From NCBI GenBank assembly GCA_964452045.1, contig CAYVKM010000050.1, positions 1 through 26,459 of the forward strand: a stretch of 26,459 nucleotides of DNA, in the 5' to 3' direction. Positions 23,158 through 26,459 of the stretch are shown here, in pieces. The notes beneath the pieces were generated by a model. It saw only the letters and a program-made list of their open reading frames with translations. It ran no database searches and had not been told where the DNA came from. This DNA comes from CAYVKM01 sp964452045. Lineage in GTDB: Bacteria; Calditrichota; Calditrichia; RBG-13-44-9. Each line of letters begins with the position of its first letter. Positions within the stretch are counted from its first letter, which is position 1. The translations under genes and the position numbers were made by a program.

Positions 23158-24609
23158 TTAATTATTCCGTTTTAATAAACGCCGCTGGATGATTCCATTC
23201 AGGAAGAATAATAGACCCAGGGCAACCATCCACTGCACGATGCAAGTCCCCAGTGAGTCCGCCTGAAAGGGATTGTACCATCCCTGTGGATTCCATTCGA
23301 TGCTGCGATAAAGCCACCAGACCAAAAGCAAAATTGCTTCGGCCGGTATCAGAAATTTTACCGTATGGTTAAACCATTTGCCTATTTTAATATCGCCAGG
23401 CACAATATTGACAAATTCTTTCCGAAATTTATTTACCCCAAACCGAATAACCAGAATGGCAAACAGTGAACCGCTAATGATCAGTCCCAGTCCCCAGACC
23501 CAATCCTGATTTTTGAAGAATTTTAAATAGAGCGCTGAAGGGGCTCCCAGGATAGCCGTAGCAATTGTCACAATCGGCAGCGCTTTTCGACGCGGCAATC
23601 CAAAATCCATCATAATGCGGGTGGCTAATTCGAGCATGGATATCAGGGAACTGATTGCTGCGAAAAACAGTGCCAGAAAGAATACTGCCGAGAAAAAGTG
23701 AGCGGCCGGTAATTTGGAAAAGAGCTGTGGAATTACAATAAAACTTAATCCGTCATTACCCGCCTTCAGTGCGTTCTCTGCTGCAACCAGAGAGGGTGCC
23801 AGTGAAAAAATAGCCGGAATAATTGCCAGCCCGGCCAGCAGGGAAGCTGAATTATTACCGAAGGCGGTAATGAATGAATTCAAAACGATATCTTCTTTTT
23901 CTTTCATGTAAACAGCATAAGTGAGAATTAAACCCCAGCCTGCCCCGGTAGACCAGGCAGATTGGGATAATCCTTCCAGCCAGACCCGGTAGCTCAAAAG
24001 ATATTCAAGTTTTATACTGAAAAAATAATTTAAACCAATGGAAGCATGGGGCAAGGTCAAAGCGCGGATAATACCAATAAGAAGTAACACGACCAGGGAA
24101 GGCAGAAGAATCCGGTTGGCGCGCTCGATTCCTTTGGTTACGCCTTGAAAAATGATAATGCCACCGATGGAAAGCGCAATCAAGTGGAAGACTAAAGGTT
24201 GATAACCGGAAATAAAAGAATTCCAGTACTGGGCATGGTTGGTAACATCTATCTTTCCGGTTATGCTCACCAGAAAATATCGCAAGGCCCACCCACAGAC
24301 CACCGAGTAATAAAACATGATGGCCATGGTACAAAATGCTACAAACCCTCCCATCCAGCTGTACTTGGATCCCATGATTTCGGAAAAAGAGCCGATGACT
24401 CCCTTCCGGGTTTTCCGGCCAATGGAGAATTCGATAATGATCAGGGGAATTGACCACAAAATTAGAAAGATAGCCCAGGGGATAAGAAAGGCGCCGCCAT
24501 ACTGCCCGGCCAGCCTGGGAAAACGCCAGATGTTTCCGGCCCCGATGGCCATCCCAACCGTTGCCAATAACAGTGCCCAGCGGGAAGTAAAATGTTCCTG
24601 TTTCTCCAT
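23158..24609 (-). CDS. Sodium-dependent amino-acid symporter of the NSS/SNF family
   Basis: The 483-aa protein is predicted to have 11-12 membrane segments. The N-terminal signature VGMAIGAGNIWRFP (18-31) is the sodium- and substrate-binding unwound helix 1 of the LeuT fold. Other features are the GGAFLIPW of TM1b/TM2, the AWSTGAGWG stretch (near 218-226) in TM6, and a FFAAISSLISMLELATRI stretch (near 313-330) in TM8. It imports neutral amino acids with Na+; the tiny MetS-like gene directly downstream suggests a methionine/alanine type importer, an inference from that partner. It heads the leftward chain ending with the Cys4 gene. Upstream (24610-24761) is an AT-rich gap. Confidence 0.92.
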   Translation of the reverse strand: MEKQEHFTSRWALLLATVGMAIGAGNIWRFPRLAGQYGGAFLIPWAIFLILWSIPLIIIEFSIGRKTRKGVIGSFSEIMGSKYSWMGGFVAFCTMAIMFYYSVVCGWALRYFLVSITGKIDVTNHAQYWNSFISGYQPLVFHLIALSIGGIIIFQGVTKGIERANRILLPSLVVLLLIGIIRALTLPHASIGLNYFFSIKLEYLLSYRVWLEGLSQSAWSTGAGWGLILTYAVYMKEKEDIVLNSFITAFGNNSASLLAGLAIIPAIFSLAPSLVAAENALKAGNDGLSFIVIPQLFSKLPAAHFFSAVFFLALFFAAISSLISMLELATRIMMDFGLPRRKALPIVTIATAILGAPSALYLKFFKNQDWVWGLGLIISGSLFAILVIRFGVNKFRKEFVNIVPGDIKIGKWFNHTVKFLIPAEAILLLVWWLYRSIEWNPQGWYNPFQADSLGTCIVQWMVALGLLFFLNGIIQRRLLKRNN

Positions 24610-24641
24610 GGGATATTTGATTTTCTTTTGGGAAAATTAAT

Positions 24642-24672
24642 AAAAAATCGGCGGTGTTGCCTACCGGTTTTT
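24642..24672 (-). terminator. Weak terminator candidate after tatD
   Basis: On the minus strand CGGU (24666-24663) can pair with ACCG (24555-24552 equivalent, i.e. 24655-24652) around a 7-base loop, and a run of six U follows at 24647-24642. The larger pairing AAAAACCGG with CCGATTTTT has one mismatch. It could end the tatD transcript before the symporter gene. Confidence 0.3.
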
Positions 24673-24761
24673 AATTTATGACTGATTCAGGAACAGGGCG
24701 AATTTTGATTTTATTGGTAAACGTATGATATTAAATCATGGATTAAATTGAAAATTCGATC

Positions 24762-25529
24762 CTACCATTTGAACAATTCTTCAGCATTTCCGTAGGTTAC
24801 GCTACAAATTTTCTCCAGCGGGACCGAATGAACTTCGGCCAGTTTATCCGCGATATGTCGCACAAAAGCCGGTTCGTTCCGCTTTCCCCGTTGGGGTACT
24901 GGCGCCAGAAAGGGGGAATCAGTCTCCAGCAGCAATCTATCCACCGGTACTGACTTTACCACATCCAGAGATTTGAAATTCTTGAAGGTGATAACCCCGG
25001 TAAAGGAAATATACAGCTCTCTATTTAGATAAAATTGGGCGTCGGCCGAACTGCCGGCAAAAGAATGCATCACTCCCCGCAAGGATTGAATCTTTCGATC
25101 AGCGAAAAACTGCTGCATCTCCGGCTGGGCATCCCGGTTGTGAATCACCACCGGCAGATTTAACTCGTGGGCAATTTCCAGCATTTTATCCAGCACTGGC
25201 AGCTGATCCTGCAGGGGAACTTCCTTCCAGTACAGGTCCAGACCAATCTCACCGATGGCCACCACCTTTTCCTCATTCCGGGCCAGCTTTTTTATTTCCG
25301 GAAAATTCGCTGGAGTTGAGTTGTGCACATCGGTGGGATGAATCCCCACTGCAGCATAAACCATCTCATACTGCTCGGCGATGCGGACGGCTTCCCGGCT
25401 GGATTTCAGATCGGTTCCCAGGGTCAGGATTTTTTTGATGCCGGCTTCCTCCGCCCGTTGGATCACTGAGGGCAGATCGTCCCGGTACTGGTCAAAATGA
25501 AGATGAGTGTGAGTGTCTGTTAAAAGCAT
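24762..25529 (-). CDS. tatD: TatD-family metal-dependent hydrolase/DNase
   Basis: The 255-aa TIM-barrel hydrolase has the full TatD metal site: DTHTHLHF (His7, His9), IGEIGLDLY (Glu94), VVIHNRDA (His130), GVMHSFAGS (His155) and LLETDSPFLAP (Asp204). Family members have 3'-5' exonuclease activity and roles in DNA repair or apoptotic-like DNA turnover in some hosts. I chose the ATG at 25529 because it places the DTHTH motif at the normal distance from the start and the family length is about 255-265; a longer upstream ATG adds 32 unsupported residues. It is a single-gene unit. Confidence 0.93.
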   Translation of the reverse strand: MLLTDTHTHLHFDQYRDDLPSVIQRAEEAGIKKILTLGTDLKSSREAVRIAEQYEMVYAAVGIHPTDVHNSTPANFPEIKKLARNEEKVVAIGEIGLDLYWKEVPLQDQLPVLDKMLEIAHELNLPVVIHNRDAQPEMQQFFADRKIQSLRGVMHSFAGSSADAQFYLNRELYISFTGVITFKNFKSLDVVKSVPVDRLLLETDSPFLAPVPQRGKRNEPAFVRHIADKLAEVHSVPLEKICSVTYGNAEELFKW

Positions 25530-25634
25530 TTTTAGTGCCTGATTAGTAAATGAAGAAAAATCCACCTGACAAAATCGAACAAAAGAATATAAGTACATTC
25601 CAGGCAGGATTAAATTACATCTCAAAAATAGTAC

Positions 25635-25662
25635 TTGACAAAAGCAGAGTTGAAAACATAGT
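25635..25662 (+). promoter_or_regulatory. Possible sigma70-like promoter in the tatD-lipoprotein gap
   Basis: TTGACA (25635-25640) is perfect and is followed after 16 bases by CATAGT (25657-25662). It points right, toward the lipoprotein gene 240 bp away, which would give a long leader. The 372-bp gap (25530-25901) otherwise holds only a 40-codon frame (25690-25812) without a ribosome site; I see no RNA gene or repeat in it. Confidence 0.35.
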
Positions 25663-25901
25663 TTTAATCTGAAACTAGAATATTGAAAAATGAGGGATTT
25701 TGAGCAGCTCAGTAAAAGCTTTGATGGTATCTGGTGTAATTCATCCAGTGTTTTTCTTATGATGGGCTCACTCGATTATATTTATATGGTCAGGGGGTAT
25801 GTTTCCAAATGACGCTATTATTCAGGTTATCAGTTTGATGAAATTTCACAGTAACGGATTTATTATAAACTGAATCGTTAAACTTATCGGCTGGTGAAAA
25901 T

Positions 25902-26435
25902 ATGGCAAATCGAATTATTGTACTGTTGGTTATTTTCAGCATTTTTATGAGTTGCACTCACATTATTTTCATCAATAACCAACGCCAGTTAACTGAATCC
26001 CCTATCAATGAGAATGGCAAAAAATATGAAGCAAAAATCATTCTAAAAAATGGCCAGGACTATACCGGGAGTTTCCTGAATTTTTCGCAAGATTCTTTGT
26101 CATGGAAAACCAGCGAGAATGAAACGAAATCTTTACCATATTCGGAAATTAAAAGTATTACATTTCGGAAACGGGGAAAAGGTGCACTGGAAGGCCTGGG
26201 GATGGGTTTGTTATTAGGTGGAATTTTCGGGGGTGTTATCGGATATTCCAGCGGGGATGATCCCGGAAGTGGAATACTTGCACTGAAAAGAAAAGACAAG
26301 GTCATATTATACGCAATTTTTTGGGGTGGTATTAGTGGTTTAGGTGGACTTATTGTCGGCAGTCTGGAAGGCAGCACCGAAAAATATATATTAAAAATTG
26401 AACCGGATTCATCCAATGGGGCAATAAAATATTAG
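25902..26435 (+). CDS. Lipoprotein with glycine-zipper membrane segments
   Basis: The 177-aa protein has a signal with lipobox FMSC (Cys18). Residues about 40-90 form a strand-rich domain (IILKNGQDYTGSFLNFSQDS, then LPYSEIKSITFRKRGK) typical of small FCB-group proteins that describe themselves only as hypothetical. Two glycine-rich hydrophobic stretches follow (about 93-115, LGMGLLLGGIFGGVIGY; and 135-152, FWGGISGLGGLIVG), resembling glycine-zipper segments. GGTG lies 6 bases before the ATG. Function unknown; an envelope role is likely. The gene is complete, and the window ends 24 bp later. Confidence 0.75.
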   Translation: MANRIIVLLVIFSIFMSCTHIIFINNQRQLTESPINENGKKYEAKIILKNGQDYTGSFLNFSQDSLSWKTSENETKSLPYSEIKSITFRKRGKGALEGLGMGLLLGGIFGGVIGYSSGDDPGSGILALKRKDKVILYAIFWGGISGLGGLIVGSLEGSTEKYILKIEPDSSNGAIKY

Positions 26436-26459
26436 CATGTTAAATATCTACAATAAATT

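Noticed and set aside
25530..25625. N-terminal extension of TatD to an upstream ATG
   Set aside because: The extra 32 residues are unlike the family, which begins a few residues before the DTHTH motif; the ATG at 25529 fits.
1..26459. CRISPR arrays, insertion sequences, tRNA or rRNA genes
   Set aside because: No regularly spaced direct repeats, transposase-like frames, or cloverleaf or rRNA motifs were seen when reading both strands by eye.

Overview
The window is a dense bacterial chromosome segment of about 26 kb, mostly housekeeping genes. I see no phage, transposase, CRISPR array, rRNA or tRNA. Lipobox signal peptides, a helix-hairpin-helix protein ending in an outer-membrane-type beta-barrel with a C-terminal aromatic residue, an ECF sigma/anti-sigma pair and a sigma54 two-component pair point to a Gram-negative (diderm) bacterium. 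The protein style, especially the Cys-X-Asn-Pro-Phe lipoproteins, suggests the FCB side of the tree (Calditrichota/KSB1-like or related). This placement is an inference from family resemblance; there is no marker gene here that settles it.

Layout. 1-123 may be the tail of an upstream gene. 249-3797 (minus strand) holds two related small lipoproteins, a PdxJ-like protein and the NAD(P)H-hydrate repair enzyme Nnr. 3879-6570 (plus) is a DNA repair pair, ligA and nth. 6584-8572 (minus) is a membrane LtaS-type phosphoglycerol transferase/sulfatase. 8850-10778 (plus) is the HhH/beta-barrel protein. 10809-11891 (minus) holds an FmdB-type zinc ribbon, two small reading frames in the same frame separated by one TGA, and a CoA-binding protein. 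12139-16292 (plus) is mazG followed by a membrane histidine kinase and a sigma54-activating response regulator resembling PrsK/PrsR; a separate pseudo-receiver follows at 16523. 16933-17934 (minus) is a YhaM-like OB/HD protein. 18121-18606 (plus) is a YfcE-type phosphodiesterase, ended by a strong bidirectional terminator. 18690-24609 (minus) is a tightly packed chain: an NSS sodium symporter, its tiny MetS-like subunit (39 aa), holA, an ECF sigma factor, its zinc anti-sigma factor, a GAF-GAF-degenerate GGDEF membrane protein and a small Cys4 protein. 24762-25529 (minus) is TatD, and 25902-26435 (plus) a glycine-zipper lipoprotein.

The most unusual feature is that four proteins keep a recognisable enzyme or signalling fold but have lost the catalytic residues: the PdxJ-like protein (catalytic His, Arg and Glu replaced), the YhaM-like protein (HD replaced by QY), the GGDEF domain (FQETF in place of GGDEF) and the stand-alone receiver (Ser for the phospho-Asp, Glu for the Lys). 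Two regulatory sites also stand out: a GGAACTT-N15-GTTAAA ECF-type promoter directly before the ECF sigma gene, suggesting autoregulation, and a GG-N10-GC sigma54-like site before mazG-kinase-regulator. I see no obvious new defence or mobile system; the novelty candidates are the pseudoenzymes and the small proteins.
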